The translations under genes and the position numbers were made by a program. The notes beneath the pieces were generated by a model. The model had not been told where the DNA came from. It saw nothing but the letters and a program-made list of their open reading frames with translations, and searched no databases. This document shows positions 24,832-32,734 of a stretch of 64,000 nt of DNA, piece by piece. Positions within the stretch are counted from its first letter, which is position 1, and every line of letters begins with the position of its first letter. Origin of the DNA: Rhabdothermincola sediminis (GTDB taxonomy: Bacteria > Actinomycetota > Acidimicrobiia > Acidimicrobiales > Acidimicrobilacustridaceae); contig NZ_JACFSZ010000014.1 of assembly GCF_014805525.1 (NCBI RefSeq), positions 39,886 to 103,885 of the forward strand. Reading direction: 5' to 3'.

Positions 24832-27800
24832 ATGCAGCTCAAGCTCTCGCTCAACCGTCCTGGTTCAGGCCCCGTGACCCACCTGCGGGTGACCACCGAC
24901 CTCACCGTCCGCATCGGTGACTTGGCGCGTGAACTCTACGACCGTGACCCCTACCGCAACTCGCGAGGCGTGATCGCGAACGACCAGATCGATCGAGACC
25001 ACCTCACGATCCGTGTCGACGGACCTGGACCACCACGTGTTCTCCCACCCGATCTGACGCTGGCGGACGCCGGGTTGCAATCCGGCAACCGGATCTCACT
25101 CGTCACCGAGAGCGAAACCTTCGCGACACCGCACCCAGAAGCGGCGCCGGCGAGGATCATCGTCCTTGACGGACCTGATGCGGGGCTCTCTCTCCCACTA
25201 CGTACCGGCGCCAACACCGTCGGTCGGGATCCAAGCTGTGACGTCGTGGTCTCGGACCCCATGGTCTCGAAACGCCACGCCCGCGTGAACGTGACCGACA
25301 CCGTCGAGATCATCGATCTCGGCTCGGCCAACGGGGTCGCGGTCGGCGGTGACCTAGTGCAACGCTGCGTCATCCGATCAGAAGACCGCATCGTGATCGG
25401 CGATTCGGTGTTGCGCGTAGAACACCATGGCAACGCCGCGGCCCATCAGGCCGGCCCGGTCGTCTCGTTTAACCGATCGCCGTACCTCGATCCGATCTTT
25501 CCCGATCGGGCTCTCCCCGCACCAGAGCCGCCCGATCCACCGGAGCGGCAGCGCTTTCCCGTCATCGCGATGGTCGTGCCGGTACTCATGGCCGCGACGC
25601 TCTTCCTGATCACTCGCCAGGCGGCGTCGATCCTGTTCGTCGCGTTCAGCCCCCTGTTGATGATGGGGAGCGTCATCGAGAGTCGGTGGGCTGGCCGCAA
25701 GGCTTACCAAGCTGCGCTGCAAGAGTTCCACCGGGCACTCGAGGCTCTCGAAGTGCAGCTCGGTGAGCTTCAAGCAACCGAAGTGGAAGGACGCCACCAC
25801 GAACATCCCGACACGAGCGAGGTCGTAGCCGCCGCCCATCAACGGCAACAGCTCTTGTGGTGTCGCCGCCCCGATCGCCCACACTGGCTCGACATCCGCC
25901 TCGGCGTGGGGATGCAGCCGAGCCGGGTGACCGTCGATCTCCCGCCACCACGACGGGCGCGCCCTGAGGTGGTGAACGAGTTGAAGGAGCTGATTGCCCG
26001 GCATGCCACCGTCGGGCCGGTCCCGGTCGTCACCTCGCTGACGGCGTCAGGCTGCATAGGCATCGCCGGACCACGACCTGATGCCCTCGCAACAGCCCGC
26101 GCACTGCTCACGCAGCTCGTCACGCTCCACAGTCCAGCGGAAGTGGTTGTAGCGGCCTTGCTCTCTTCCGAGACCGCCAGTGCGTGGGAGTGGCTGGCTT
26201 GGCTGCCCCACACGACCTCGGAGCACAGCCCGCTCGATTCCGAGCATCTGAGCGCGACTCCCGGAAGCTGCACTGTCCTAGTCGCCGAGCTCGAAGAGCT
26301 AGTGGCAATGCGGGCCAAGGAAGCGTCAACGGACGCTCCGACACCTCTCCCCGTCGTGGTCGTCTTGGTGGAGGACGACCACGCCGTCGAGCGGAGTCGC
26401 GTGGTCGATCTGGCTGAACGTGGTCCAAAAAGCGGGGTCCACGTGATCTGGATCGCGTCGTCACGACACCGTCTCCCTGCAGCATGCACGATGTTCGTCG
26501 AGATCGCCGGCGACGGACAGGGCGCCCAGGTCGGTGCCGTATCGAGCGGTGGCGTGACGCGCCTCGATGCTCGTGAGCAGCTCGACGTCGGCAGCGCCAT
26601 CGAGCTGGCGCTGGCCCTTGCCCCCGTCGTCGACAGTGGAGCACGCGTCGACAATGCGAGTGATCTGCCATCGAGTGTGTCGTTCCTCTCACACCTGGGG
26701 GTGGAGCTCGCTCAGTCTCCGGAAGCGATGCTGGAACGGTGGCGCCAGTCCGGTTCGCTCCCCGACACCGCAGCAGGCCCAACCACCTCTGCACGTGACA
26801 CGGGGCTCGGAGCCCTCGTCGGATTGATGGCGTCGGAACCTCTCGTGCTGGACCTGCGTCGACACGGTCCCCATGCGTTGGTCGGAGGCACCACAGGCTC
26901 CGGGAAGAGCGAGCTCTTGCAGAGCTGGATCATCGGCATGGCGGTGAACCACAGCCCTCTCCGGGTCAACTTCCTCCTCGTCGACTACAAGGGCGGTGCC
27001 GCGTTCCGCGAGTGCAAGGACCTTCCCCACACCGTCGGTCTCGTCACGGACCTCTCGCCACATCTCGTGGACAGGGTCCTTCATTCGCTCCACGCAGAAC
27101 TGCGGTACCGGGAGCACCTCCTCAACCGGAAAGGCGTCAAGGACCTGGTCGAGCTCGAGCGGCAAGCCGATGCCGAAACGCCCCCGTCGCTCGTCATCAT
27201 CGTCGACGAGTTCGCAGCCCTCGTCACCGACGTCCCGGGATTCGTCGATGGTGTGGTCGACGTCGCCCAACGGGGCCGCTCACTCGGTCTGCACCTGATC
27301 CTGGCCACACAACGCCCAGCTGGCGTGATCAAGGACAATCTCCGCGCCAACACAAATCTCCGACTGGCGCTGCGGGTCGCGGACCGAGATGACTCCATCG
27401 ACGTCGTCGGGGAACCGATCGCAGCGGCGTTCGATCCCGACCTTCCCGGTCGTGCGATCGCCAAGATCGGACCGGGCCGTCTGCGAACGTTCCAGACTGC
27501 CTACGTGGGCGGTTGGACCGGTTCCGAACCGCCACCAGCAACGATCGACATCGCCGAGCTCGCCCTCGTCGATCGAAAGGCCTGGGAGAAGCCAGCCCGT
27601 AGCAAGCCGGTGACCGATGGCCAGGAACGAGGACCCAACGACCTCGCGAGGCTGGTGGAGAACGCGCAGGCGGCGGCCGAGGCCGCAGCGCTTCCGCCTC
27701 CACGCCGCCCATGGCTCCCCGAGTTGGCTGACGTCTACGATCTCTCACGCCTGCACTTGTCGCGACGCGACGACGATCTTGTCTTCGCCGTAGCCGACCT

Positions 27801-29289
27801 GCCTGATGAGCAGCGTCAGGGGACCGTTTCGTTCCACCCGGATCGCGACGGCAACATGGCGATCTTCGGAACATCGGGGGCCGGCAAGAGCACCGTGCTG
27901 CAGACCCTGGCCATTGTCGCTGGTTTGGGATTGCGCGGTGGACCCTGCCATGTGTACGGCTTGGACTTCGGGTCACGTGGCTTGCAGATGATCGAACCAC
28001 TCCCTCATGTCGGTTCGGTGATCGCCGGCGATGACACTGAGCGCGTCACGCGTCTCCTGCGATGGCTTCGCGAACAGATCGACGAGAGGGCGAGGCGATA
28101 TTCCAGGGTTCGCGCCGCCACGATCACCGAATTTCGAGAGCGTGCCGACGCTCCTGACGAACCTCGATTGCTCGTCTTGCTCGATGGGATCGGGGCGTTC
28201 CGGCAAGCCTTCGAAGCGGGCTCACTCGTCCGCTATCACGAGATGCTGCTGTCGATCGCTGGCGACGGCCGGCCGGTAGGAGTACATCTGGTGGTCACCG
28301 CCGATCGATCAGCCGCCATCCCGTCCTCACTCGCCTCCGTCATCCAGAAGCGGCTCGTGCTGCGACTCGCGGGTGATACCGAATACACGTTTCTCGGTGC
28401 ACCTGCCGACTTCTTCGCCACCGGAGGACCGCCGGGGCGTGGAGTCATCGATGGAGTCGAGGTGCAGGTGGCGGTGCTCGGGGGCAGCCCTAACGTGGCA
28501 ACGCAAGCCCGAGCGATCGAGGAGCTCGCAGAGCGGATGGCGAAAGATGTCGTTCGCCCGTCGGCCGTCCCCATCGGTCGACTGCCCGAACGTGTCGAAC
28601 TCGCATCGCTCCCGGTTGCCGTAGAGGGCTCGCCCGTGTTCGGGATGAGCGACGAGACGCTCCAAGCAGCGGTGTTCCCCGATCGCGAGGTGTTCCTCGT
28701 GGCTGGCCCGCCCCAGTCGGGCAAGACGACGACGCTGCTCACACTGGCGCAGGCGATCACTCGCATCCGGCCCGAGGCCCGCATGGTGCTGGTGACGCCC
28801 GACCCTTCTCCGATCGGGGACCGTTCGCTGTGGAAGCTCGTCGTGACGGGCGAGGACAACATCGCGGAACTCGCGCCGAAACTGACGGCCGAGGTCAACG
28901 ACGACCGGGACCTGGTGATCGTCGTCGATGACGTCGGCGAGCTGATCAGCACCGGGGCGGACCCTGCTCTCCATGAGCTCTTCAAGACCTGCCGCCGGTC
29001 CCGAGCGGCTCTCATCACTGCCGGCGAGACGAGTTCACTCACCGGCGCGTGGCCCTTGCTCCAGCCGATCAAAGCCATGCGTCACGGGCTGGCACTCACG
29101 CCCGACCAGTTCGATGGGGACACGGTGTTCAAGACGCCTTTCCCACGCATGAACAGCGCCGACTTCCCACCTGGTCGTGGCCTCTACGTCCGCGCCGGGC
29201 GGGTGACGAAGGTACAGGTCGCGCTTCCCCTCGATGACACCACCCCGGGGAGTCCTCCCCCTTCCCTGGAGTGGAGAAGCATCGGATAG
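24832..29289 (+). CDS. eccC: EccC/EssC-type type VII secretion ATPase with FHA domain
   Basis: 1485 residues from the ATG at 24832, where the family N-terminus (MQLKLSLNRPG) begins. Order: an N-terminal beta domain, an FHA domain with VGRDPSCDVVVSDPMVSKRHA (about 125-150) and GSANG, two membrane segments (about 242-280), then three FtsK/SpoIIIE ATPase modules. Walker A: GGTTGSGKSE (about 685), GTSGAGKST (about 1012), GPPQSGKTT (about 1290). Walker B: VIIVDEFAAL in module 1 has the catalytic Glu; modules 2 (LLVLLDGIGAF) and 3 (LVIVVDDVGEL) do not. It should be the membrane motor that engages WXG100 substrates made by the next genes. The fused FHA recalls Firmicutes EssC more than mycobacterial EccC and suits control by the nearby kinase. 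Confidence 0.92.
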   Translation: MQLKLSLNRPGSGPVTHLRVTTDLTVRIGDLARELYDRDPYRNSRGVIANDQIDRDHLTIRVDGPGPPRVLPPDLTLADAGLQSGNRISLVTESETFATPHPEAAPARIIVLDGPDAGLSLPLRTGANTVGRDPSCDVVVSDPMVSKRHARVNVTDTVEIIDLGSANGVAVGGDLVQRCVIRSEDRIVIGDSVLRVEHHGNAAAHQAGPVVSFNRSPYLDPIFPDRALPAPEPPDPPERQRFPVIAMVVPVLMAATLFLITRQAASILFVAFSPLLMMGSVIESRWAGRKAYQAALQEFHRALEALEVQLGELQATEVEGRHHEHPDTSEVVAAAHQRQQLLWCRRPDRPHWLDIRLGVGMQPSRVTVDLPPPRRARPEVVNELKELIARHATVGPVPVVTSLTASGCIGIAGPRPDALATARALLTQLVTLHSPAEVVVAALLSSETASAWEWLAWLPHTTSEHSPLDSEHLSATPGSCTVLVAELEELVAMRAKEASTDAPTPLPVVVVLVEDDHAVERSRVVDLAERGPKSGVHVIWIASSRHRLPAACTMFVEIAGDGQGAQVGAVSSGGVTRLDAREQLDVGSAIELALALAPVVDSGARVDNASDLPSSVSFLSHLGVELAQSPEAMLERWRQSGSLPDTAAGPTTSARDTGLGALVGLMASEPLVLDLRRHGPHALVGGTTGSGKSELLQSWIIGMAVNHSPLRVNFLLVDYKGGAAFRECKDLPHTVGLVTDLSPHLVDRVLHSLHAELRYREHLLNRKGVKDLVELERQADAETPPSLVIIVDEFAALVTDVPGFVDGVVDVAQRGRSLGLHLILATQRPAGVIKDNLRANTNLRLALRVADRDDSIDVVGEPIAAAFDPDLPGRAIAKIGPGRLRTFQTAYVGGWTGSEPPPATIDIAELALVDRKAWEKPARSKPVTDGQERGPNDLARLVENAQAAAEAAALPPPRRPWLPELADVYDLSRLHLSRRDDDLVFAVADLPDEQRQGTVSFHPDRDGNMAIFGTSGAGKSTVLQTLAIVAGLGLRGGPCHVYGLDFGSRGLQMIEPLPHVGSVIAGDDTERVTRLLRWLREQIDERARRYSRVRAATITEFRERADAPDEPRLLVLLDGIGAFRQAFEAGSLVRYHEMLLSIAGDGRPVGVHLVVTADRSAAIPSSLASVIQKRLVLRLAGDTEYTFLGAPADFFATGGPPGRGVIDGVEVQVAVLGGSPNVATQARAIEELAERMAKDVVRPSAVPIGRLPERVELASLPVAVEGSPVFGMSDETLQAAVFPDREVFLVAGPPQSGKTTTLLTLAQAITRIRPEARMVLVTPDPSPIGDRSLWKLVVTGEDNIAELAPKLTAEVNDDRDLVIVVDDVGELISTGADPALHELFKTCRRSRAALITAGETSSLTGAWPLLQPIKAMRHGLALTPDQFDGDTVFKTPFPRMNSADFPPGRGLYVRAGRVTKVQVALPLDDTTPGSPPPSLEWRSIG

Positions 29290-29336
29290 TCAACATCGAC
29301 CCTACTCGATGCAGCCAGTCCAGATATCCAGAAGGT

Positions 29337-29353
29337 CCTTCGAGACACGAAGG
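29337..29353 (+). other. RNA hairpin between eccC and the WXG100 gene
   Basis: CCTTCG-AGACA-CGAAGG forms a 6-bp stem with a 5-base loop, 27 bases before the WXG100 ATG. Without a T-run it is no terminator; it might be a processing or stabilising element that raises WXG100 expression over eccC. Low confidence. Confidence 0.3.
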
Positions 29354-29380
29354 GCACACACGACATGAAAGGAACCGTCA

Positions 29381-29650
29381 ATGACCAGCATCACTCACGG
29401 CATGAACCCGGAGGAAGTTGAGGGTCTGGGACACCGTCTCCAGCAGATCGCGGACCAGGTTCGTCAGCTCACCTCGGAGCTCAATGGACGGATCGGCTCC
29501 ACCACCTGGGTGGGGCCGGACGCCACCCGTTTCAAGGATCAGTGGTGGCCGGAAAAGCGAGCCAACCTCCACCGCATCGCCGACGATCTCCACGGCTTCG
29601 GCCAGAGCGCCCTCAACAACGCCGCCGAGCAGCGTCAGGTGAGCAACTGA
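29381..29650 (+). CDS. WXG100-family type VII secretion substrate
   Basis: 89 residues, the classic EsxA size. Two helices joined by a turn with the W-x-G motif: TTWVGPDATRF. Around it are a first helix of HRLQQIADQVRQLTSEL type and a second of RANLHRIADDLHGFGQSALNNA type. No signal peptide, as expected for a T7SS substrate. The usual C-terminal Y-xxx-D/E secretion motif is not evident. AAGGAA stands upstream of the ATG. It lies 91 bases after eccC. The fold is shared as the head of the two larger proteins downstream; this one is presumably the stand-alone dimer subunit or partner of those heads. Confidence 0.9.
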   Translation: MTSITHGMNPEEVEGLGHRLQQIADQVRQLTSELNGRIGSTTWVGPDATRFKDQWWPEKRANLHRIADDLHGFGQSALNNAAEQRQVSN

Positions 29651-29694
29651 CTTCGCGAGGATCCGATGATTCGAGTAGGCCATGGGGGACCGGC

Positions 29695-29725
29695 GACGGA
29701 GCGGGTCCTGAGAGATCACTCCGTC
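29695..29725 (+). other. Inverted repeat between the WXG100 gene and effector 1
   Basis: GACGGAG and CTCCGTC (7 bp) face each other across 17 bases; an overlapping GGGGAC/GTCCCC pair could compete. No T-run follows. It may be an attenuator that keeps effector levels below WXG100 levels, or a relic of recombination. Low confidence. Confidence 0.25.
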
Positions 29726-29775
29726 CCCGGCCTCCCTGGTCCTGCTGACCCATGAGGGTAGGAGGGGTGGTCACG

Positions 29776-30561
29776 GTGTCAGCACCCATGCTCGGGATGA
29801 ATCCCGATGAAGTCGAAGAGCTTGGTAGGCTGCTTCAAAGCCACGCGGAACGCCTCCGCTCGCTCGTCTCCCAAATCACCGGGAACGTCATGTCCACGGG
29901 CTGGGTCGGACCGGACGCGACGCGATTCACACACGAATGGTGGCCGGCGACCCGGGCACAGATCATCGCCTGCGCCGAAGACCTTCACGGCTTCGGCCAG
30001 AGCGCTCTCAACAACGCCGCCGAACAGCGACGCGCGAGCGGCGTACTCGGCGAACAGGTGCCGATCAGCACACCCAACGGCACGGCAATGCAGCGATCCG
30101 ACAGCGGAGACCCACTCACCCAGCTCAGCACACGGATCGCGCAGATCGACACCGTCAGCTCATGGGCTTCATTGCTTACTTCGGTGTACGGGGAAAGCAG
30201 AAATCTCCCGGGTCTCCGGCGGCTTGGAGATGCCTTGGCGGTGCCCGGCTACATGGTGGACGTCTACGACGTCGTCAACACCTTTGTTAGTGGAGACCGC
30301 ACCGGTGCCGCTGTCGGCGCGGCCCTACTCGGAGGCGACATCGCCGCCGACTCCTTCAAGCGGACCGGGACTCCTCTCGGTTACGGGCTCGGCGTAGCAA
30401 CGCAAAGCTGGGTGGAAGTGGGACGCGCCGCCAGAGAAGTGGATTGGAGCAGCGATGGCTTGCAGCACATCACCTCTGCCAGCCTGGGTGACTGGGCAGA
30501 CGCCTTTGGCGAAGCTTCCATGCAGCTGCCGACGAAGCTCTGGAAGATCTTCGGGTGGTGA
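29776..30561 (+). CDS. T7SS effector 1: WXG100 head with a Gly/Ala-rich variable tail
   Basis: 261 residues from the GTG at 29776, chosen because GGAGGGG lies 8 bases upstream. Residues about 5-92 are a WXG100 domain (TGWVGPDATRF as the W-x-G turn) almost identical to the head of the hydrolase protein at 31242. From about residue 93 the sequence changes wholly: a polar linker, then helices and a stretch GAAVGAALLGGDIAAD that looks like a glycine-zipper membrane-active segment. I recognise no enzyme motif. T7SS LXG/WXG toxins often have such tails, so a membrane-acting or structural effector is possible. The following gene overlaps or abuts it and may encode its chaperone or antidote. Confidence 0.75.
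   Translation: MSAPMLGMNPDEVEELGRLLQSHAERLRSLVSQITGNVMSTGWVGPDATRFTHEWWPATRAQIIACAEDLHGFGQSALNNAAEQRRASGVLGEQVPISTPNGTAMQRSDSGDPLTQLSTRIAQIDTVSSWASLLTSVYGESRNLPGLRRLGDALAVPGYMVDVYDVVNTFVSGDRTGAAVGAALLGGDIAADSFKRTGTPLGYGLGVATQSWVEVGRAAREVDWSSDGLQHITSASLGDWADAFGEASMQLPTKLWKIFGW
29788..30044 (+). repeat. WXG100-head direct repeat, copy A
   Basis: 257 bases that match 31254-31510 with six mismatches by eye (about 98% identity). It runs from the codon of MLGMNPDEV to the RASG codons, exactly the secretion head, and identity stops sharply at its end. Marks recent duplication or gene conversion between the two effector genes. Confidence 0.9.
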
Positions 30562-30569
30562 AACGCCAA

Positions 30570-31235
30570 ATGACGAACCCCGATATCAAGCAGGAGATGT
30601 TGCTCACACTCACGGACGATGAGGTCATCGCCCTCGCTGCGCTGTCATCGATGCCGTGGCCCGGCGGGGCACCGACCGTCGAGGCTGATGAGGAGTCCGT
30701 GTCGTTCGCGGTCTTCCGTGGCTGTAGGTCGCTCATCGCACGCGGATACGATCCTGGAGCGCTGAGCGACGTCCCCGAGCTCGCTATCGCCTGGGAGGCG
30801 TTGGCTGCGCCAGCACGCATCACGCTCTACCTCGGTGATGACGAGTACCGGCGGGCGACGTGGGGTTTCGCGAGCGTCCACCACCGGTCTGAGACATCCT
30901 GGATCATCGAGACTGTCAACGTGATCGGGGTACACCGCTTCGCGCGCGCCACAGCGGCAGACAATCGCCAGTTCTTGGAATCCCTCATCAAGGCTGCGCG
31001 TCGGCACGCTCCGACGCCGGAGAGAGAGGACGATACGCCGGTGTGGCTCTGCGCATTGGCGTCCGGTCCGACAGGAAAGACCCTGGTCGCCGCGCGACGT
31101 GATGAGGTCGTGCGCTGCAGCGTCGACCTCGACCATGGCATAGTGAACGTACTGTCGTCGCTGGATGCGTGTGAGATCACGGAAGCTATCGAAGTTCTCC
31201 TCGCCGCCAGCAACGGTAAAAGACCAAGTGAGTGA
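30570..31235 (+). CDS. EspG-like candidate chaperone or immunity protein of effector 1
   Basis: 221 residues from the ATG at 30570; a GTG at 30555 overlaps the effector 1 stop and is an alternative start. No signal peptide or membrane segment. The opening TLTDDEVIALAALSSMPWPGG and the later VFRGCRSLIARGY then ELAIAWEALAAPARITLYL remind me of the layout of EspG secretion chaperones (N-terminal strand, 'ARG' helix, then a short hydrophobic strand), but similarity is distant. By position between two WXG100-headed proteins it could be a cytosolic chaperone for their heads or an antidote for the first. Base composition is lower in GC than the housekeeping genes. Function is inferred. Confidence 0.4.
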   Translation: MTNPDIKQEMLLTLTDDEVIALAALSSMPWPGGAPTVEADEESVSFAVFRGCRSLIARGYDPGALSDVPELAIAWEALAAPARITLYLGDDEYRRATWGFASVHHRSETSWIIETVNVIGVHRFARATAADNRQFLESLIKAARRHAPTPEREDDTPVWLCALASGPTGKTLVAARRDEVVRCSVDLDHGIVNVLSSLDACEITEAIEVLLAASNGKRPSE

Positions 31236-31241
31236 GTAGGC

Positions 31242-32378
31242 ATGGCGGGCCAGATGCTCGGGATGAATCCCGATGAAGTCGAAGAGCTCGGTAGGCAGCT
31301 CCAGAGCCACGCGGAACGCCTCCGCTCGCTCGTCTCCCAAATCACCGGGAACGTCATGTCCACGGGCTGGGTCGGACCGGACGCGACGCGATTCACGCAC
31401 GAATGGTGGCCGGCGACCCGGGCACAGATCATCGCCTGCGCCGAAGACCTTCACGGCTTCGGCCAGAGCGCTCTCAACAACGCCACCGAACAGCGACGCG
31501 CGAGCGGCGTCGGCGACGGCACAGAAGGGTTGCCGGGCTGGGTCGGTCGCACCGGGAGTATCGAGCAGTCTGGCGAGAAGCTGTTTCAACGCTTTCACTC
31601 AACGCGGGAGTCGATCGTGCAGGCGATGCTCGATTCTCGGGAGACGGGACGGAACGAGATCCAGATCCGCCGTCTCGACAACGAGAAGTTCATCGTCGTG
31701 CTACCCGGCGTCGTCGATCTGAGCCAGGGGTTGAAGAACCCATTGGTGGCGCCCGCTGCCTGGATGACCACCCAGGAAGACACCGCGAGGCTCATGCGCA
31801 ACGCGATCGGTGAGTGGGCTTCCCCTGGGGGTTACGACACCTATGCTGCTCAGGTGAAGCAGGCGATGGAGCGAGCCGGGGTCCCAGCGGGTGCTGATGT
31901 CTTGCTCGTCGGCCACAGCTACGGTGGGTTCGCGGCGATGAACCTCGCGACAGATCCCAGCTTCAATTCCGCTGTTGGGAGCACGAACGCCACCGGATAC
32001 CACGTCAACGTGACCCACGTGGTGGCTGCAGGTGCCGACACCGAGCATTACCTGTCTCGTGTTCCCAAAGAGACCCATGCTCTGGTCTTCAACAATCGAT
32101 ACGACGTGGTCTATCAGGCTGAGGACCAAGGCAACGATCGATGGCTCGACCGGAACATCGCGGATTGGTCACCGCATCATCCCAATCACCTCGCGCTCGA
32201 GTTCAACGGCCGAACGACATGGGCCGACGGTTCCGGGTACGGGCACGATGTCCCCGTCTATGCGACCTGGCTCCAGCAGGCCACTGATCACCCCCGCTTG
32301 GCATCCTGGCTCGACAGCGCATCCGGATACGCCGAGGGAGGCTACGTCAGCAATCATCGCGTCCCCACTCCGAGATGA
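31242..32378 (+). CDS. T7SS effector 2: WXG100 head fused to an alpha/beta-hydrolase
   Basis: 378 residues. Residues 5-90 repeat the WXG100 head of effector 1. After a linker, the tail (about 130-370) is an alpha/beta hydrolase: a beta strand FIVVLPGVVDL, the nucleophile elbow LLVGHSYGGFAAM with the catalytic Ser, and a late His-rich HHPNHLALEF that can supply the His; an acid is likely in FNNRYDVVYQAEDQ. It should be a secreted esterase, lipase or phospholipase, as with PE-PPE-domain hydrolases of mycobacterial ESX systems, delivered by EccC. Its ATG overlaps the next gene's start region only at the stop (ATGA with 32375). Confidence 0.8.
   Translation: MAGQMLGMNPDEVEELGRQLQSHAERLRSLVSQITGNVMSTGWVGPDATRFTHEWWPATRAQIIACAEDLHGFGQSALNNATEQRRASGVGDGTEGLPGWVGRTGSIEQSGEKLFQRFHSTRESIVQAMLDSRETGRNEIQIRRLDNEKFIVVLPGVVDLSQGLKNPLVAPAAWMTTQEDTARLMRNAIGEWASPGGYDTYAAQVKQAMERAGVPAGADVLLVGHSYGGFAAMNLATDPSFNSAVGSTNATGYHVNVTHVVAAGADTEHYLSRVPKETHALVFNNRYDVVYQAEDQGNDRWLDRNIADWSPHHPNHLALEFNGRTTWADGSGYGHDVPVYATWLQQATDHPRLASWLDSASGYAEGGYVSNHRVPTPR
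31254..31510 (+). repeat. WXG100-head direct repeat, copy B
   Basis: Second copy of the 257-base head repeat (see 29788-30044), 1466 bases downstream in the same orientation. Two of the six differences change amino acids (Leu/Gln and Ala/Thr); the others look synonymous. Recombination between copies would delete effector 1's tail and the gene at 30570. Confidence 0.9.
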
Positions 32379-32704
32379 GCCGCAGGACGGCCCGAGGAGC
32401 GCTGCTCGCGATCACCGGCCTGGTCGGGGGCGCATTACTGGTGATCGCGGGCCAGCCGAGAGCCGTGGACCGGGAACGGTCGGCGCTCCAAGGAGACCGC
32501 AGCGCCGTCGAGGACTTCTGTCAAGAGAGCAGCGCACTCACTCATCCAGAGGTGGTCTTCGACGGGACAGGGTGGAACTGTGCCGGACGACAGAACGGCT
32601 TCTGGTCGCTGGATCCTGTCGACCCGGTGATGGTCTGCCACAGCCTGGGGATCGAGCCACCTCGACCTCCACGTCAGAACCCCGAGGGCATCAGCTGCGA
32701 GTGA
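32375..32704 (+). CDS. Small exported or membrane-anchored Cys-containing protein
   Basis: 109 residues, start ATGA-overlapping the hydrolase stop, so co-translated with it. An N-terminal hydrophobic segment (about 9-26, ALLAITGLVGGALLVIAG) after two arginines is a signal peptide or anchor. The rest is polar and has four cysteines (FCQE, WNCAG, MVCHS, SCE) able to form two disulfides outside the cell. No family recognised. By analogy with lipase toxins, an envelope-placed antidote or a partner of the secreted hydrolase is plausible, but this rests only on coupling and export. Confidence 0.55.
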   Translation: MSRRTARGALLAITGLVGGALLVIAGQPRAVDRERSALQGDRSAVEDFCQESSALTHPEVVFDGTGWNCAGRQNGFWSLDPVDPVMVCHSLGIEPPRPPRQNPEGISCE

Positions 32705-32718
32705 GAGCACGATCCATC

Positions 32719-32724
32719 TACTAT
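32719..32724 (+). promoter_or_regulatory. -10 hexamer TACTAT upstream of the gene at 32735
   Basis: TACTAT lies 7 bases before a TTG at 32732 and 10 before the adjacent ATG at 32735. No ribosome site is seen. It suggests the last plus-strand gene has its own leaderless promoter. Confidence 0.45.
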
Positions 32725-32734
32725 CGCCAGTTTG

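Noticed and set aside
29776..30561. Nuclease, ADP-ribosyltransferase or deaminase tail on effector 1
   Set aside because: None of the usual signature residues (HNH, His-xxx-Glu, R-S-E type) is visible; tail is Gly/Ala-rich and left unassigned.
29381..32378. PE/PPE proteins of an ESX-type locus
   Set aside because: No N-terminal Pro-Glu or Pro-Pro-Glu motifs; all three heads are WXG100 with W-V-G.
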